A stretch of DNA of 64,000 bases from Serratia fonticola (lineage in GTDB: Bacteria > Pseudomonadota > Gammaproteobacteria > Enterobacterales > Enterobacteriaceae): assembly GCF_006715025.1 (NCBI RefSeq), contig NZ_VFMK01000001.1:2232001-2296000 (forward strand), read 5' to 3'. The position numbers and the translations under genes are program-made. Of the stretch, positions 10,913 to 21,717 are shown in pieces (within the stretch, counting starts at the first letter, position 1; each line of letters begins with the position of its first letter). The notes under the pieces are model-generated. The model did no database searches and was not told the origin of the DNA. It worked only from the letters and a program-made list of their open reading frames with translations.

Positions 10913-11886
10913 GCTGGTTTACGCCTGAGGTGATCGACATCCTGATCGCCATTCTGAAAGCGGTGGTGATCCTGTTGGTGGTGGTTACCTGCGGGGCCTT
11001 CATGAGCTTCGGTGAACGTCGTCTGCTGGGGCTGTTCCAGAACCGTTACGGACCAAACCGTGTCGGCTGGGGCGGTTCGCTGCAGCTGGTCGCCGACATG
11101 ATCAAAATGTTTTTCAAAGAAGACTGGGTGCCGACCTTCGCCGATCGGATGGTCTTTACGTTGGCCCCCATGATTGCCTTCAGCTCCTTGCTGTTGGCCT
11201 TTGCCATCGTTCCGGTCAGCCCGACGTGGGCGGTGTCCGACCTTAACATCGGTATTCTGTTCTTCCTGATGATGGCAGGCCTGGCGGTATACGCCGTGCT
11301 GTTTGCCGGCTGGTCGAGCAACAACAAATACTCGCTGTTAGGGGCGATGCGTGCTTCTGCGCAAACCCTGAGCTACGAAGTGTTCCTGGGCCTGTCCATG
11401 TTGGGCGTGGTGGCGCAAGCCGGTTCGTTCAACATGCAGGCGATTGTTGAATCGCAGGCGCATGTCTGGAACATCATTCCGCAATTCTTCGGTTTCCTGA
11501 CCTTTGCGATTGCCGGTGTGGCGGTTTGTCACCGTCATCCATTTGACCAACCGGAAGCCGAGCAGGAACTGGCGGACGGTTACCACATTGAATATTCCGG
11601 GATGAAATTCGGTCTGTTCTTCGTGGGGGAATACATCGGTATTGTCACCGTGTCTGCCCTGATTGTGACGTTGTTCTTCGGCGGTTGGCAGGGGCCATTC
11701 CTGCCGCCATTTATCTGGTTCGCGCTGAAAACGGCCTTCTTCATGGTGATGTTTATTCTGATCCGTGCTTCGTTGCCGCGTCCGCGTTATGACCAGGTGA
11801 TGTCATTCGGCTGGAAAATCTGTCTGCCGTTGACGCTGCTGAACCTGTTGGCCACTGCCGCGGTCATTTTGTACAACGCTCAATAA
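10909..11886 (+). CDS. nuoH: NADH-quinone oxidoreductase subunit H
   Basis: This 325-residue polytopic membrane subunit joins the peripheral arm to the membrane arm and lines the quinone channel. Conserved loops are [20 protein letters not shown] and [20 protein letters not shown], the acidic loop typical of NuoH/ND1. About eight hydrophobic segments are visible. Its ATG overlaps the nuoG stop, and nuoI follows after 14 bp. Confidence 0.97.
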   Translation: MSWFTPEVIDILIAILKAVVILLVVVTCGAFMSFGERRLLGLFQNRYGPNRVGWGGSLQLVADMIKMFFKEDWVPTFADRMVFTLAPMIAFSSLLLAFAIVPVSPTWAVSDLNIGILFFLMMAGLAVYAVLFAGWSSNNKYSLLGAMRASAQTLSYEVFLGLSMLGVVAQAGSFNMQAIVESQAHVWNIIPQFFGFLTFAIAGVAVCHRHPFDQPEAEQELADGYHIEYSGMKFGLFFVGEYIGIVTVSALIVTLFFGGWQGPFLPPFIWFALKTAFFMVMFILIRASLPRPRYDQVMSFGWKICLPLTLLNLLATAAVILYNAQ

Positions 11887-11900
11887 GGGGTGAATAAACC

Positions 11901-12443
11901 ATGACATTGAAAGAGTTGGTGGTTGGTTTCGGCACCCAGGTGCGCAGCCTTTGGATGATAGGCCTACATGCCTTCGCCAAACGCGAAACCCAAATGTATC
12001 CGGAAGAACCGGTCTACCTGCCGCCGCGCTACCGTGGCCGCATCGTGCTGACGCGCGATCCGGACGGTGAAGAGCGGTGCGTAGCCTGTAACCTGTGTGC
12101 GGTTGCCTGCCCGGTTGGCTGTATTTCTCTGCAAAAAGCCGAGCAGAAAGATGGACGCTGGTATCCAGAGTTTTTCCGCATCAACTTCTCACGCTGCATT
12201 TTCTGCGGTCTGTGCGAAGAGGCCTGCCCAACCACAGCGATCCAGCTGACGCCGGATTTCGAAATGGGTGAGTTCAAACGCCAGGATCTGGTGTATGAAA
12301 AAGAAGATCTGTTGATCTCGGGGCCGGGTAAATATCCGGAATATAACTTTTACCGGATGGCCGGTATGGCGATTGACGGCAAAGCCAAAGGCGAAGCCGA
12401 AAACGAAGCCAAACCGATCGACGTCAAAGGTCTGTTGCCGTAG
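11901..12443 (+). CDS. nuoI: NADH-quinone oxidoreductase subunit I (two [4Fe-4S])
   Basis: This 180-residue ferredoxin-like subunit carries clusters N6a and N6b in the connecting arm. Two CxxCxxCxxxCP motifs are present: C60, C63, C66, C70 ([12 protein letters not shown]) and C99, C102, C105, C109 ([12 protein letters not shown]), at the same positions as in E. coli. The Lys/Glu/Ala-rich C-terminal tail ends in VKGLLP. nuoJ starts 13 bp later. Confidence 0.97.
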   Translation: MTLKELVVGFGTQVRSLWMIGLHAFAKRETQMYPEEPVYLPPRYRGRIVLTRDPDGEERCVACNLCAVACPVGCISLQKAEQKDGRWYPEFFRINFSRCIFCGLCEEACPTTAIQLTPDFEMGEFKRQDLVYEKEDLLISGPGKYPEYNFYRMAGMAIDGKAKGEAENEAKPIDVKGLLP

Positions 12444-12456
12444 GAGCAAGCCAAGC

Positions 12457-13017
12457 ATGGAAATTGCCTTTTATCTGGCAGGTTTGATTGCAATTGTCGC
12501 GACGATCCGCGTTATTTCGCATACCAACCCTGTACATGCGCTGCTGTATCTGATCGTTTCTTTACTGGCGATCTCGGCAGTCTTTTTCTCCCTGGGTGCC
12601 TACTTTGCAGGTGCGCTGGAAATCATCGTCTACGCCGGTGCCATTATGGTGCTGTTCGTGTTCGTGGTCATGATGCTGAACCTTGGCAACTCGGTACAGC
12701 AGCAGGAGCACGAATGGTTGAAGCCTTCCGTCTGGATCGGGCCTGGCCTGTTGTCACTGGTGCTGTTGGTGGTGCTGATTGTGGCGATCCGCAGCGTGGC
12801 CGACGAGGGTATCAGCGGTGGGATGGTGGATGCCAAAGCGGTCGGGATCAGCCTGTTCGGTCCTTACGTTCTGGCGGTTGAGCTGGCTTCAATGCTGCTG
12901 TTGGCAGGTCTGGTTGTTGCCTTCCACATTGGCCGTGAGCACAAACCGGGTGAGGTGCTGAGCAACGCCCCGGCGAGTAGCGAAATGGCGAAAAGAAAAT
13001 CGGAGGAGCAAGCATGA
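12457..13017 (+). CDS. nuoJ: NADH-quinone oxidoreductase subunit J
   Basis: This membrane subunit of 186 residues has five hydrophobic segments. The family signature [22 protein letters not shown] is the third helix, with its pi-bulge. I chose ATG 12457 ([20 protein letters not shown]) because it matches E. coli NuoJ and follows TAGGAGCAAG, a good ribosome-binding site that overlaps the nuoI stop. The frame is open further upstream only as an out-of-frame shadow of nuoI. It overlaps nuoK by 4 bp. Confidence 0.97.
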   Translation: MEIAFYLAGLIAIVATIRVISHTNPVHALLYLIVSLLAISAVFFSLGAYFAGALEIIVYAGAIMVLFVFVVMMLNLGNSVQQQEHEWLKPSVWIGPGLLSLVLLVVLIVAIRSVADEGISGGMVDAKAVGISLFGPYVLAVELASMLLLAGLVVAFHIGREHKPGEVLSNAPASSEMAKRKSEEQA

Positions 13018-13316
13018 TCCCTCTTCAACATGGGCTGATCCTGGCGGCGATCCTGTTCGCTCTCGGGCTGACCGGATTGCTGATCCGTCGTAACCTGCTG
13101 TTTATGCTGATCAGTCTGGAAGTGATGATCAACGCTGCGGCGTTAGCGTTTATCGTGGCGGGAAGCTATTGGGGCCAGGCTGACGGGCAGGTGATGTATA
13201 TCCTGGCGATCAGCCTGGCAGCCGCGGAGGCCAGTATCGGCCTGGCGTTGCTGCTACAGCTCTACCGTCGTCGTCATACCCTGAATATTGATACTGTCAG
13301 TGAGATGCGCGGATGA
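13014..13316 (+). CDS. nuoK: NADH-quinone oxidoreductase subunit K
   Basis: This 100-residue subunit spans the membrane three times and carries the conserved intramembrane glutamates of the proton path (in [13 protein letters not shown] and [13 protein letters not shown]). Length is identical to E. coli NuoK. It overlaps both neighbours by 4 bp, so translation is probably coupled. Confidence 0.97.
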   Translation: MIPLQHGLILAAILFALGLTGLLIRRNLLFMLISLEVMINAAALAFIVAGSYWGQADGQVMYILAISLAAAEASIGLALLLQLYRRRHTLNIDTVSEMRG

Positions 13317-15160
13317 ACCTATTATATTTAACAATTCTGCTACCGCTGATCGGGTTCCTGCTGTTGGCATTTTCCCGTGGTCGCTGGTCTGAAAACACCT
13401 CCGCGACCGTTGGCGTAGGGTCTATTGGCCTGGCTGCGCTGGTTACGGTGTATGTAGCGATCGATTTTCTTGGTCAGAAAGCCGCCGGTGTGCAGTTGTA
13501 CGAGCAAAGCCTGTGGAACTGGATGAGCGTTGGCGACTTCAACATCGGGGTGACTCTGGTGCTGGACGGTCTTTCGCTGACGATGCTCTCAGTGGTCACC
13601 GGTGTGGGCTTCTTCATCCACATGTTCGCGTCCTGGTACATGCGTGGTGAGGAAGGTTATTCACGCTTCTTCGCTTACACCAACCTGTTTATCGCCAGCA
13701 TGGTGGTTCTGGTACTCGCAGATAACCTGCTGTTGATGTATCTGGGTTGGGAAGGGGTGGGCCTGTGCAGCTACCTGTTGATCGGTTTCTACTATAAAGA
13801 TCCGGCTAACGGTGCGGCGGCAATGAAAGCCTTCATCGTTACGCGCGTAGGTGATGTGTTCCTGGCCTTTGCGTTGTTCATTCTGTATCGCGAGCTGGGT
13901 ACGCTGAACATCCGTGAACTGATGGTGCTGGCACCGCAGAAACTGGCGGTGGGCGACACGGCCATTACCTGGGCGACCCTGATGTTGCTGGGTGGTGCGG
14001 TGGGTAAATCTGCGCAGTTGCCACTGCAGACCTGGCTGGCGGACGCGATGGCGGGCCCAACCCCGGTTTCTGCATTGATCCACGCCGCAACCATGGTTAC
14101 TGCTGGCGTGTACCTGATTGCCCGTATGCACGGCCTGTTCCTGATGGCGCCGGAAGTGCTGAACCTGGTGGGTATCGTCGGTGGCGTAACGCTGCTGTTG
14201 GCAGGGTTTGCCGCGCTGGTACAGACCGATATCAAACGCGTACTTGCCTACTCCACCATGAGCCAGATTGGCTACATGTTCCTGGCGCTGGGTGTGCAGG
14301 CGTGGGATGCGGCCATCTTCCATCTGATGACGCACGCGTTCTTCAAGGCATTGCTGTTCCTGTCCTCCGGTTCGGTGATCCTGGCTTGCCACCATGAGCA
14401 GAACATCTTCAAGATGGGCGGCCTGCGCAAGAGCATTCCGCTGGTTTATGTCTGCTTCCTGGTCGGGGGCGCGGCGCTGTCTGCTCTGCCTATCGTTACC
14501 GCTGGCTTCTTCAGTAAGGATGAGATCCTGGCAGGGGCGATGGCGAACGGTCACATCAACCTGATGATTGCGGGCCTGGTCGGCGCATTCATGACTTCAC
14601 TGTATACCTTCCGCATGATCTTCATCGTGTTCCATGGCGAAGAAAAAATTAAAGCCCATGCCGGAAAAGGAATTACTCACCATCTGCCGCTGCTGGTTCT
14701 GTTGGTGCTGTCCACCTTCGTTGGCGCGATGATTGTTCCGCCGTTGCAAGGTGTACTGCCAGAAACCACTGAACTGGCGCACGGTAGCGTACTGACGTTG
14801 GAGATCGCCTCTGGCGTGGTGGCCATCGTGGGGATTCTGCTGGCGGCTGCACTGTGGCTGGGTAAACGCAGCCTGGTGAACAGTATCGCGAAAAGCGCGC
14901 CGGGTCGTTTCTTCTCGACCTGGTGGTTCCATGCCTGGGGCTTTGATTGGCTGTATGACAAAGTGTTCGTCAAGCCATACCTGGGTATTGCCAAGCTGCT
15001 GCAAAGCGATCCGCTGAACTCGCTGATGAACCTGCCTGCGCTGTTCTCCCGCTGGGGGAACCGTGGCCTGACGATGAGCGAGAACGGGCAGATTCGCTGG
15101 TATGTCGCGTCTATGGGTGTGGGTGCAGTGGTCGTATTGGCGCTGTTGATTTTGGTTTAA
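13313..15160 (+). CDS. nuoL: NADH-quinone oxidoreductase subunit L (antiporter-like)
   Basis: The distal proton-pumping subunit has 615 residues. It is an antiporter-like fold of 14 helices, followed by the long lateral helix and a C-terminal helix. Key motifs are [16 protein letters not shown] with its helix-5 glutamate, [31 protein letters not shown], and [20 protein letters not shown]. In contrast to the 4-bp overlaps just upstream, it is followed by a 329-bp gap containing two ERIC elements. Confidence 0.97.
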   Translation: MNLLYLTILLPLIGFLLLAFSRGRWSENTSATVGVGSIGLAALVTVYVAIDFLGQKAAGVQLYEQSLWNWMSVGDFNIGVTLVLDGLSLTMLSVVTGVGFFIHMFASWYMRGEEGYSRFFAYTNLFIASMVVLVLADNLLLMYLGWEGVGLCSYLLIGFYYKDPANGAAAMKAFIVTRVGDVFLAFALFILYRELGTLNIRELMVLAPQKLAVGDTAITWATLMLLGGAVGKSAQLPLQTWLADAMAGPTPVSALIHAATMVTAGVYLIARMHGLFLMAPEVLNLVGIVGGVTLLLAGFAALVQTDIKRVLAYSTMSQIGYMFLALGVQAWDAAIFHLMTHAFFKALLFLSSGSVILACHHEQNIFKMGGLRKSIPLVYVCFLVGGAALSALPIVTAGFFSKDEILAGAMANGHINLMIAGLVGAFMTSLYTFRMIFIVFHGEEKIKAHAGKGITHHLPLLVLLVLSTFVGAMIVPPLQGVLPETTELAHGSVLTLEIASGVVAIVGILLAAALWLGKRSLVNSIAKSAPGRFFSTWWFHAWGFDWLYDKVFVKPYLGIAKLLQSDPLNSLMNLPALFSRWGNRGLTMSENGQIRWYVASMGVGAVVVLALLILV

Positions 15161-15161
15161 T

Positions 15162-15279
15162 TATACCCGTCATACTTGAGCCGCATCTTTGTTGGCTACG
15201 CCTGTGCGCCCCAGTCACATAGTTATCTATGCTGCTGGGGACTTACAGACGTGATGCAGCTCCAATTATTTTGGGTATA
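15162..15279 (-). repeat. ERIC element 1 (reverse orientation, 118 bp)
   Basis: This begins TATACCCGTCATACTT and ends ATTATTTTGGGTATA, the termini of the enterobacterial repetitive intergenic consensus read in reverse. The core has CCCCAGTCAC, then TGCTGGGGAC. It is slightly shorter than the usual approximately 127 bp, with changes in the core. It starts 2 bp after the nuoL stop codon. Confidence 0.85.
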
Positions 15280-15344
15280 GCTAATTTTAACAGACGTAAT
15301 TATCGGGCGTAGTGCCGGCGTATTAGGTGCTATGTACAATGTTT

Positions 15345-15473
15345 TATACCCAAGAATTTCACGTTGGGGCTAGGCGGCAAGTGCACGAATCCCCAGGAGC
15401 TTACACAAGTAAGTGACTGGGGTGAGTAAACGTAGCCAACAACGCACCAGCTTGAAAGACGAAGGGTAGAATA
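15345..15473 (+). repeat. ERIC element 2 (forward orientation)
   Basis: The ERIC core is almost intact: GAATCCCCAGGAGCTTAC, a short spacer, and AAGTAAGTGACTGGGGTGAG, the two arms recognised by classical ERIC primers. It starts TATACCCAAGAAT and ends with GAAGGGTAGAATA, a degenerate form of the GGGTATA terminus. It ends about 17 bp before the nuoM start and is inverted relative to ERIC element 1. Confidence 0.92.
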
Positions 15474-15489
15474 AGGGACACAAAACGCC

Positions 15490-17019
15490 ATGCTATTACC
15501 TTGGCTAATTCTTATCCCCTTTATCGGCGGTCTGCTGTGCTGGCAGTGTGAGCGTTTCGGTACTAAGGTGCCGCGCTGGATCGCGTTGATCGCAATGGGG
15601 CTGACATTAGTGCTCTCTCTGCAGCTGTGGTTGCAGGGCGGCTATTCGTTGATCAAACCGGCTGGTATTCCGCAGTGGCAGTCTGAGTTCCTGCTGCCAT
15701 GGATCCCGCGTTTTGGTATCAATATTCACCTGGCGCTGGATGGTTTGTCGCTGCTGATGGTGGTGCTGACCGGCCTGTTGGGCGTGCTGGCGATCCTCTG
15801 TTCCTGGAATGAAATTCAGAAGTATCAGGGTTTCTTCCACCTCAACCTGCTGTGGATCCTGGGCGGCGTTATCGGCGTGTTCCTCGCCATCGACATGTTC
15901 CTGTTCTTCTTCTTCTGGGAAATGATGTTGGTGCCGATGTACTTCCTGATCGCCCTGTGGGGTCACAAGGCGTCGGATGGTAAAACCCGTATCACTGCGG
16001 CAACCAAGTTCTTCATCTACACCCAGGCCAGTGGTCTGGTGATGCTGATCGCCATCCTCGGGCTGGTATTTGTGCACTACAACGCGACCGGTGTGTGGAC
16101 CTTCGATTATGAAGACCTGCTGAAAACCCCAATGTCGCATAACGTCGAATATCTGCTGATGCTGGGCTTCTTCATTGCCTTTGCGGTGAAAATGCCGGTG
16201 GTGCCATTGCACGGCTGGTTGCCGGATGCCCATAGCCAGGCACCGACGGCGGGTTCTGTTGACCTGGCGGGGATCTTGCTGAAGACGGCGGCCTACGGCC
16301 TGCTGCGTTTCAGCCTGCCGCTGTTCCCGAACGCGTCTGCCGAGTTTGCGCCTATCGCCATGTGGTTAGGCGTGGTTGGTATCTTCTACGGTGCCTGGAT
16401 GGCGTTCGCACAAACCGACATCAAGCGCCTGATTGCCTATACCTCTGTTTCTCATATGGGCTTCGTACTGATTGCCATCTTCACCGGCAGCCAACTGGCT
16501 TACCAGGGGGCGGTGATCCAGATGATTGCCCACGGTCTGTCTGCAGCCGGTATGTTCATTATCTGTGGTCAACTGTACGAACGTCTGCATACGCGTGATA
16601 TGCGTCAGATGGGCGGCCTGTGGGGCCGTATCAAGTACCTTCCAGCCCTGTCACTGTTCTTCGCAGTGGCCACGTTGGGGATGCCGGGTACCGGTAACTT
16701 TGTAGGTGAATTCATGATCCTGTTCGGTAGCTTCCAGACTGCACCGGTGATCACCGTGATTTCAACCTTCGGTCTGGTGTTTGCTTCGGTTTACTCGTTG
16801 ATCATGATGCAGCGTGCCTACTACGGCGCACCGAAATCTGAGCAACTGTTGCCGGGCATGACCGCACGTGAATTGTTTATCATTCTGCTGTTGGTGGTGT
16901 TGCTGGTGTTGTTGGGGGTTTATCCTCAGCCAATCCTTGATACCTCAAGTGCGGCGATGAGCAACGTGCAGCACTGGTTTGGTCCATCAGTTTCAGCAAT
17001 TTTAACAACAAGGCCGTAA
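15490..17019 (+). CDS. nuoM: NADH-quinone oxidoreductase subunit M (antiporter-like)
   Basis: This antiporter-like proton-pumping subunit has 509 residues. Landmarks are FFFFWEMMLVPMYFLIALWG (helix-5 glutamate), KMPVVPLHGWLPDAHSQAPT and TDIKRLIAYTSVSHMGFVLI. ATG 15490 lies just after the second ERIC, so the leader of this cistron is largely ERIC sequence. The ribosome-binding site AAGGGACAC is visible at 15474-15482. nuoN follows after 6 bp. Confidence 0.97.
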   Translation: MLLPWLILIPFIGGLLCWQCERFGTKVPRWIALIAMGLTLVLSLQLWLQGGYSLIKPAGIPQWQSEFLLPWIPRFGINIHLALDGLSLLMVVLTGLLGVLAILCSWNEIQKYQGFFHLNLLWILGGVIGVFLAIDMFLFFFFWEMMLVPMYFLIALWGHKASDGKTRITAATKFFIYTQASGLVMLIAILGLVFVHYNATGVWTFDYEDLLKTPMSHNVEYLLMLGFFIAFAVKMPVVPLHGWLPDAHSQAPTAGSVDLAGILLKTAAYGLLRFSLPLFPNASAEFAPIAMWLGVVGIFYGAWMAFAQTDIKRLIAYTSVSHMGFVLIAIFTGSQLAYQGAVIQMIAHGLSAAGMFIICGQLYERLHTRDMRQMGGLWGRIKYLPALSLFFAVATLGMPGTGNFVGEFMILFGSFQTAPVITVISTFGLVFASVYSLIMMQRAYYGAPKSEQLLPGMTARELFIILLLVVLLVLLGVYPQPILDTSSAAMSNVQHWFGPSVSAILTTRP

Positions 17020-17025
17020 TTCGCC

Positions 17026-18483
17026 ATGACAATAACTCCTCAACAACTGATCGCACTGTTACCGCTGTTGATCGTCGGATTGACGGTGGTGGTTGTGATG
17101 CTGTGCATAGCGTGGCGACGCGACCACTTTATCAACGCTACCCTGACAGTGATCGGCCTTAACCTGGCGCTGCTTTCACTTTATTTTGTCGGCCAGGCAG
17201 GCCCTATGGACGTTACCCCGCTGATGCGGGTTGACGGTTACTCAATGTTCTATACCGGGTTGGTGCTGCTGGCGAGTCTGGCGACCTGTACCTTTGCCTA
17301 TCCATGGCTGGTGGGTTACCCGGATAACCGCGAAGAGTTCTACCTGCTGGTTCTGATTGCCGCTATGGGGGGCATTCTGCTGGCCAGTGCTAATCACCTG
17401 GCCTCGCTGTTCCTCGGTATTGAGCTGATCTCGTTGCCGCTGTTTGGCTTGGTTGGTTATGCCTATCGCCAGAAGCGTTCACTGGAAGCCGCTATCAAGT
17501 ACATGCTGCTGTCTGCGGCCGCATCCAGCTTCCTGCTGTTTGGTATGGCACTGCTGTATGCCGAATCCGGTGACCTGTCGCTGGCTGGCCTGGGCAAGAG
17601 TCTGCAGGAGCACGTCGTGCATCAGCCGTTGCTGCTGGCGGGTATCGGCATGATGATCGTCGGTTTGGGCTTCAAGCTCTCTCTGGTGCCGTTCCAACTG
17701 TGGACGCCGGACGTGTATCAGGGGGCGCCAGCGCCGGTCTCAACCTTCCTGGCCACTGCCAGCAAGATTGCGATCTTCGCGGTGGTGATGCGTTTATTCC
17801 TGTTCGCCCCGGTAGCCGACAGCGAAGCGCTGCGGATGGTGTTGTCAATCATCGCCTTCTGCTCGATTCTGTTTGGTAACCTGATGGCGATCAGCCAGAC
17901 CAACATCAAGCGACTGCTGGGTTACTCCTCAATTGCTCACCTGGGTTACCTGCTGGTGGCGCTGATTGCGGTACAAACCCATCAACTCTCACTGGAAACC
18001 GCCGGTGTCTATCTGGCCGGTTACCTGTTCAGCAGCCTGGGCGCTTTCGGTGTAGTCAGCTTGATGTCCAGCCCATATCGTGGCCCGGATGCCGACTCAC
18101 TGTTCTCTTACCGTGGCCTGTTCTGGCACAAGCCAATCCTGTCGGCGGTAATGACGGTGATGATGCTGTCATTGGCCGGTATCCCGATGACGTTGGGCTT
18201 TATTGGTAAGTTCTTCGTCATTGCCATGGGTGTCAGTGCTCACCTGTGGTGGTTGACCGGTGCGGTCGTCGTGGGCAGTGCGATTGGTCTGTACTACTAC
18301 CTGCGCGTGACCGTCAGCCTGTTCCTGAGTGCGCCGGAAACCTTGACGCGCGATACGCCTAACAACTGGGCGTTGACTGCTGGCGGGGTGGTAGTGCTGA
18401 TTTCCGCGGCGTTGGTGCTGTTGCTGGGTATCTACCCGCAACCGTTGATTACGCTGGTGCAAATGGCTCAGCCGATGTTCTGA
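17026..18483 (+). CDS. nuoN: NADH-quinone oxidoreductase subunit N (antiporter-like)
   Basis: The third antiporter-like pump subunit has 485 residues, the same length as E. coli NuoN. Motifs include [40 protein letters not shown] and [20 protein letters not shown]. It is the last gene of the nuo operon, followed by a strong hairpin terminator. Confidence 0.97.
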   Translation: MTITPQQLIALLPLLIVGLTVVVVMLCIAWRRDHFINATLTVIGLNLALLSLYFVGQAGPMDVTPLMRVDGYSMFYTGLVLLASLATCTFAYPWLVGYPDNREEFYLLVLIAAMGGILLASANHLASLFLGIELISLPLFGLVGYAYRQKRSLEAAIKYMLLSAAASSFLLFGMALLYAESGDLSLAGLGKSLQEHVVHQPLLLAGIGMMIVGLGFKLSLVPFQLWTPDVYQGAPAPVSTFLATASKIAIFAVVMRLFLFAPVADSEALRMVLSIIAFCSILFGNLMAISQTNIKRLLGYSSIAHLGYLLVALIAVQTHQLSLETAGVYLAGYLFSSLGAFGVVSLMSSPYRGPDADSLFSYRGLFWHKPILSAVMTVMMLSLAGIPMTLGFIGKFFVIAMGVSAHLWWLTGAVVVGSAIGLYYYLRVTVSLFLSAPETLTRDTPNNWALTAGGVVVLISAALVLLLGIYPQPLITLVQMAQPMF

Positions 18484-18507
18484 TTGGCTAACAGCAAGTT
18501 AGACAGC

Positions 18508-18537
18508 AAAGGTCGCCAATCGGCGACCTTTGTTTTT
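18508..18537. terminator. Terminator of nuo operon, possibly bidirectional
   Basis: A 10-bp perfect stem AAAGGTCGCC / GGCGACCTTT with loop AATC is followed by TGTTTTT. It sits between the convergent nuoN and LysR genes. The A-rich left arm lets it work in both directions. Confidence 0.9.
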
Positions 18538-18552
18538 GCGTAATACGGGAAG

Positions 18553-19425
18553 CTATTGCGGACAGTTTTCAAATGATGCTTCCAGCTCCTGAACGACCGC
18601 ACGCACCCGTGCAGCGCGTTGCAGGTCTGGGTGTAGCACCAGCCAGATATCTACCCAGTCTTTGTTATCCGGGAAGATACGCACCAGATCGGGATCTTTG
18701 TCTGCCAGGAAGGAAGACAGCAGGCCTATGCCGAGCCCATTTCGCGTTGCCGAACGCAGCAACAGCTGTGAGTTACATTGCAGTACCACGTTGGGATCGA
18801 TCAAGGTCTCACCGCAGAAGTTGGCCCAGTGGCGTGGCACCAGTTCGCGTGGGAACATCAGCAAATCGTGGCCGCGCAGATGCTCCCCTTTAATTGGCGC
18901 ACCATGCTTATCAAGATAGTCTTGCGTGGCATACAGACCCATTTCAATCGTTGCCAGCCGTTTAATGATCAACTCATCAGACTCTGGGCGTGCGCCACGG
19001 ATAGCCAGATCGGCACCGCGATAAGAGATGTCGGAGATATTCACCGCAGTCAGTAGCGTAACGGTAATATGCGGGTGTTTTTCACGCAGATTCCTCAGTG
19101 CCGGAATGACAAACGCCTCTGCCATGGTATCGGTAGTGGCAATGCGCACATTGCCACACAGGCTTTCATCACCGCTGGTTGCCTTACGGCCAATGGCCTG
19201 CACGGCGTTTTCCATATTGATGACGTCGGCCAGCATTTCCTCTCCCAGCGGGCTCAGCGAAAAGGACTTAGGCGTGCGGATAAACAGTTTCGAACCTAAT
19301 GTTTCTTCGAAAGCGGAGATCCTTCTCCCAACCGTCGCTTGATCGACGTGTAGTTCATTAGCGGCTTTTCGCAAGGTACCGCAGCGTGCCACCGCCAGGA
19401 AGAAGCGTGCATCATCCCAATTCAT
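18553..19425 (-). CDS. LysR-type transcriptional regulator, likely of the divergent thiamine-diphosphate enzyme gene
   Basis: This 290-residue LysR-family protein has an N-terminal winged helix-turn-helix (residues about 2-62; [20 protein letters not shown] then [21 protein letters not shown]) and a substrate-binding-like effector domain from about residue 90. The RISAFEE type of recognition helix places it in the subgroup that acts on nearby or divergent genes. ATG 19425 follows AAGGAAACAGC. It is convergent with nuoN and divergent from the gene at 19766, the classical LysR arrangement (inference: it regulates that gene). I do not recognise a named orthologue. Confidence 0.9.
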   Translation of the reverse strand: MNWDDARFFLAVARCGTLRKAANELHVDQATVGRRISAFEETLGSKLFIRTPKSFSLSPLGEEMLADVINMENAVQAIGRKATSGDESLCGNVRIATTDTMAEAFVIPALRNLREKHPHITVTLLTAVNISDISYRGADLAIRGARPESDELIIKRLATIEMGLYATQDYLDKHGAPIKGEHLRGHDLLMFPRELVPRHWANFCGETLIDPNVVLQCNSQLLLRSATRNGLGIGLLSSFLADKDPDLVRIFPDNKDWVDIWLVLHPDLQRAARVRAVVQELEASFENCPQ

Positions 19426-19765
19426 AATGCTGTTTCCTTGGTGGGTACGGATCGATTTTCAGCTCGTCACTATCTGGCTTGCCTTTGCTGGCAAAGAACC
19501 AACGAAAATGAGGCTGCTGTATCACAAGCATCCATTATGTTTCAGGATATGAATAAATGCATCCGCATGAAGCAGTTTTGCATCTTTATTTTTAGTAAAC
19601 AATCTTTATGCTACCAGCGCAATGCCGTGATTTGGCGCAGATTTCGTTCCAACGTGGGCCCTTTCGGCAATCATCAATAACGTATGAGAGCCTGTCTCTG
19701 TGGGCGTTACCGCCTGAAGAGGCCCGCTTTGAATCAGGTTGGTTTACCACAACTGGACATAAAAA
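19426..19765. promoter_or_regulatory. Divergent promoter region, LysR gene / thiamine-diphosphate enzyme gene
   Basis: This 340-bp region has no gene. It contains a 14-bp perfect palindrome (CTTTGC-TG-GCAAAG, 19483-19496) about 58 bp upstream of the LysR start, a candidate autoregulatory site. AT-rich stretches near 19590-19612 could hold promoters. No site could be assigned with confidence. Confidence 0.4.
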
Positions 19766-21595
19766 ATGGAGTCTCACGCAGAGAATATGTACGCCCCTGT
19801 CACGCTGGCCACTGCGGATGGTGTCAGGGTGATTCCTTCATCCGGTGCCAAGGTGGCGGAGAGAAACAATGCGGATATTATTATCGAAGGGCTGGCGGCC
19901 CGCGGCATTGAGTATATCTTTCTGGTACCCGGCAAGCTTATTTACCCACTGATTAAATCCATTGAAGCCTCCACGGTGACTGGCATCGTCGGCGCGCATG
20001 AAACCGCCTGTGGTTTTATGGCTGACGGTTATGCCCGCGCCAGCCGTAAATTTGGTGCCTGCCTGGGGATTTCCGGCCCTGGCACCATGAACTTCCTGCC
20101 CGCCATGGCCGCTGCTCAGGCTGATAAAATTCCGGTCCTCTATCTGGCCGGTGGGATTGCCACCTACCACGAAGCGCAGGGGGCATTCCAGGATGGCAGC
20201 AACAGCGGTATTGATGAGTTGACCATCGTCAAACCTCTGCTCTCTGCCGCCATTGAAGTCAAAAATACGCTCACCTTGCAGCATGAACTGCGTCGCGGCC
20301 TGTCGTGCCTGAATACTCAACGTAAAGGGCGGGCCTATCTGAGCATCCCCGTTGATATGCAGAAGAAGAACGCGGTAGGGCAAAGCCAGACTGAGCCAAA
20401 CCGTATTCCGCTGTGTCGTGAGACGGCTGTCGACCAGCAGGCATTGGACACGCTGCTTGACAGCTATCTGCTTCGAGGGCTGAACGTAGCCTGTCTGGTT
20501 GGCAACCGCGTGAACAACCCGCAAGACGCTAAACTGCTGCTGGAGCTGGCTGAAAAATACCGCCTGCCGGTTGCGACGACGCTGTCAGGGAAGGGGGCGT
20601 TTCCGGAACAGCATGCGTTGGCACTGGGCCTGTATGGCTTTGCCGGTCACACCCGTGCGGTGGAAACCATTAATGGGGATAGCGTAGACGTATTGCTGGT
20701 GTTGGGGTGCGATCTTAATCAGCGCGACAGTCTGAACTGGAACCCAAAACTGCACGGCACCAAAACGCTGGTGGTGATCGATGAGGATTTTGACAAGGTC
20801 AGTACGCATTATCAGCCTGATGTACAGATTTTCTCCAGCCTGAGCGGCTCATTGCAATACTTGCTGGAGGCTGCTGGTCAGCATGAAGAGCGGCTTACCT
20901 GCATGAATCGCCTGCGCGATCAATGGATTGGGCAACTGCACACCTTACCTTTGGAGCTGGAGTGCCCGGATTTACTGATGCGCAGGACGCAGGGTGAAAG
21001 CAATATGTACCCTGGGGACGCGATCAAGCATATTCGTCGCCGTATGGCAGATGACACCAACGTCGTGGTGGATTCTGGGGCACACCGCATCTTTATGGCG
21101 CACCATTGGCAGGCGCGCGGCTGTGGCGATTACCACACCTCCAGCGCTTTGGCACCGATGGGGTGGGCTATCTGTGCCGGTATCGGCATCAAACTGGCTG
21201 CGCCACATCGTGATTGTCTGGTGGTCACCGGTGACGGCTGTATGTTGATGCACGGTATTGAAATCCAGACCGCAGCGCGCTATCAGGTGAAAATGACCTT
21301 CGTGGTGATGAATAACAGCGCACACGGTGCAATGCATATCGACACGCTGCAAAACCGAGGCGTTTCTGCTGCGTATACCGCATTACCAAGTCATGACTGG
21401 AAGGCATTTGCCAATAGCCTGGGCGTCGCTTCTGCCAAGGCCTGTACTTTGGACGAACTGGACCAAGCCTTGGACGCAGCGGCAGAGCACAGTGGTCCTT
21501 TCCTGATAGAAATGATGGTCGGTAATCATGTCGTGCCTAATCGCTATTATGCCGAGAGCATTGGCGATTATGAGCAGCGCATCCAGGGGATATAA
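19766..21595 (+). CDS. Thiamine-diphosphate-dependent enzyme, acetolactate synthase-like, substrate unknown
   Basis: The 609-residue protein has the three-domain ThDP fold. The N-terminal pyrimidine-binding domain contains the catalytic Glu79 in GAHETACGFMADGYARASRK. The central domain is at about 215-350. The C-terminal diphosphate-binding domain has GDG at about 489-491 (VVTGDGCMLMHGIE) with NN further on (VMNNSAHGAMH). The architecture resembles acetolactate synthase, pyruvate oxidase and sulfoacetaldehyde acetyltransferase. No regulatory small subunit is adjacent and several AHAS positions differ (GAFQDGSNSGIDE), so branched-chain biosynthesis is unlikely. It probably decarboxylates or ligates a 2-oxo acid (inference). 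Its own terminator follows. An alternative start is ATG 19787. Confidence 0.85.
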   Translation: MESHAENMYAPVTLATADGVRVIPSSGAKVAERNNADIIIEGLAARGIEYIFLVPGKLIYPLIKSIEASTVTGIVGAHETACGFMADGYARASRKFGACLGISGPGTMNFLPAMAAAQADKIPVLYLAGGIATYHEAQGAFQDGSNSGIDELTIVKPLLSAAIEVKNTLTLQHELRRGLSCLNTQRKGRAYLSIPVDMQKKNAVGQSQTEPNRIPLCRETAVDQQALDTLLDSYLLRGLNVACLVGNRVNNPQDAKLLLELAEKYRLPVATTLSGKGAFPEQHALALGLYGFAGHTRAVETINGDSVDVLLVLGCDLNQRDSLNWNPKLHGTKTLVVIDEDFDKVSTHYQPDVQIFSSLSGSLQYLLEAAGQHEERLTCMNRLRDQWIGQLHTLPLELECPDLLMRRTQGESNMYPGDAIKHIRRRMADDTNVVVDSGAHRIFMAHHWQARGCGDYHTSSALAPMGWAICAGIGIKLAAPHRDCLVVTGDGCMLMHGIEIQTAARYQVKMTFVVMNNSAHGAMHIDTLQNRGVSAAYTALPSHDWKAFANSLGVASAKACTLDELDQALDAAAEHSGPFLIEMMVGNHVVPNRYYAESIGDYEQRIQGI

Positions 21596-21600
21596 CGTCA

Positions 21601-21635
21601 GGCGCGCCATGGTTATCCATGGTGCGCCACTTTTT
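21601..21635 (+). terminator. Rho-independent terminator after the thiamine-diphosphate enzyme gene
   Basis: A 12-bp stem GGCGCGCCATGG / CCATGGTGCGCC (one G-U pair) with loop TTAT is followed by ACTTTTT. It begins 6 bp after the stop codon. Confidence 0.9.
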
Positions 21636-21717
21636 GTTGCCCCTGGTTATTAGTTTCACTTCTTTGCTTTCTTCCCATTCTGTTTTTTTTAATCACAGCA
21701 ACTATGGAGCGATAACC

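Noticed and set aside
13661..14554. A 297-codon minus-strand frame opposite nuoL
   Set aside because: It is an antisense shadow of conserved transmembrane coding sequence, rich in His, Gln and Arg.
19766..21595. Annotation of the ThDP enzyme as acetolactate synthase large subunit (ilvB/ilvG/budB)
   Set aside because: There is no small subunit or budA next to it, and the FQE-type motif and other AHAS positions differ; only the general ThDP fold is supported.
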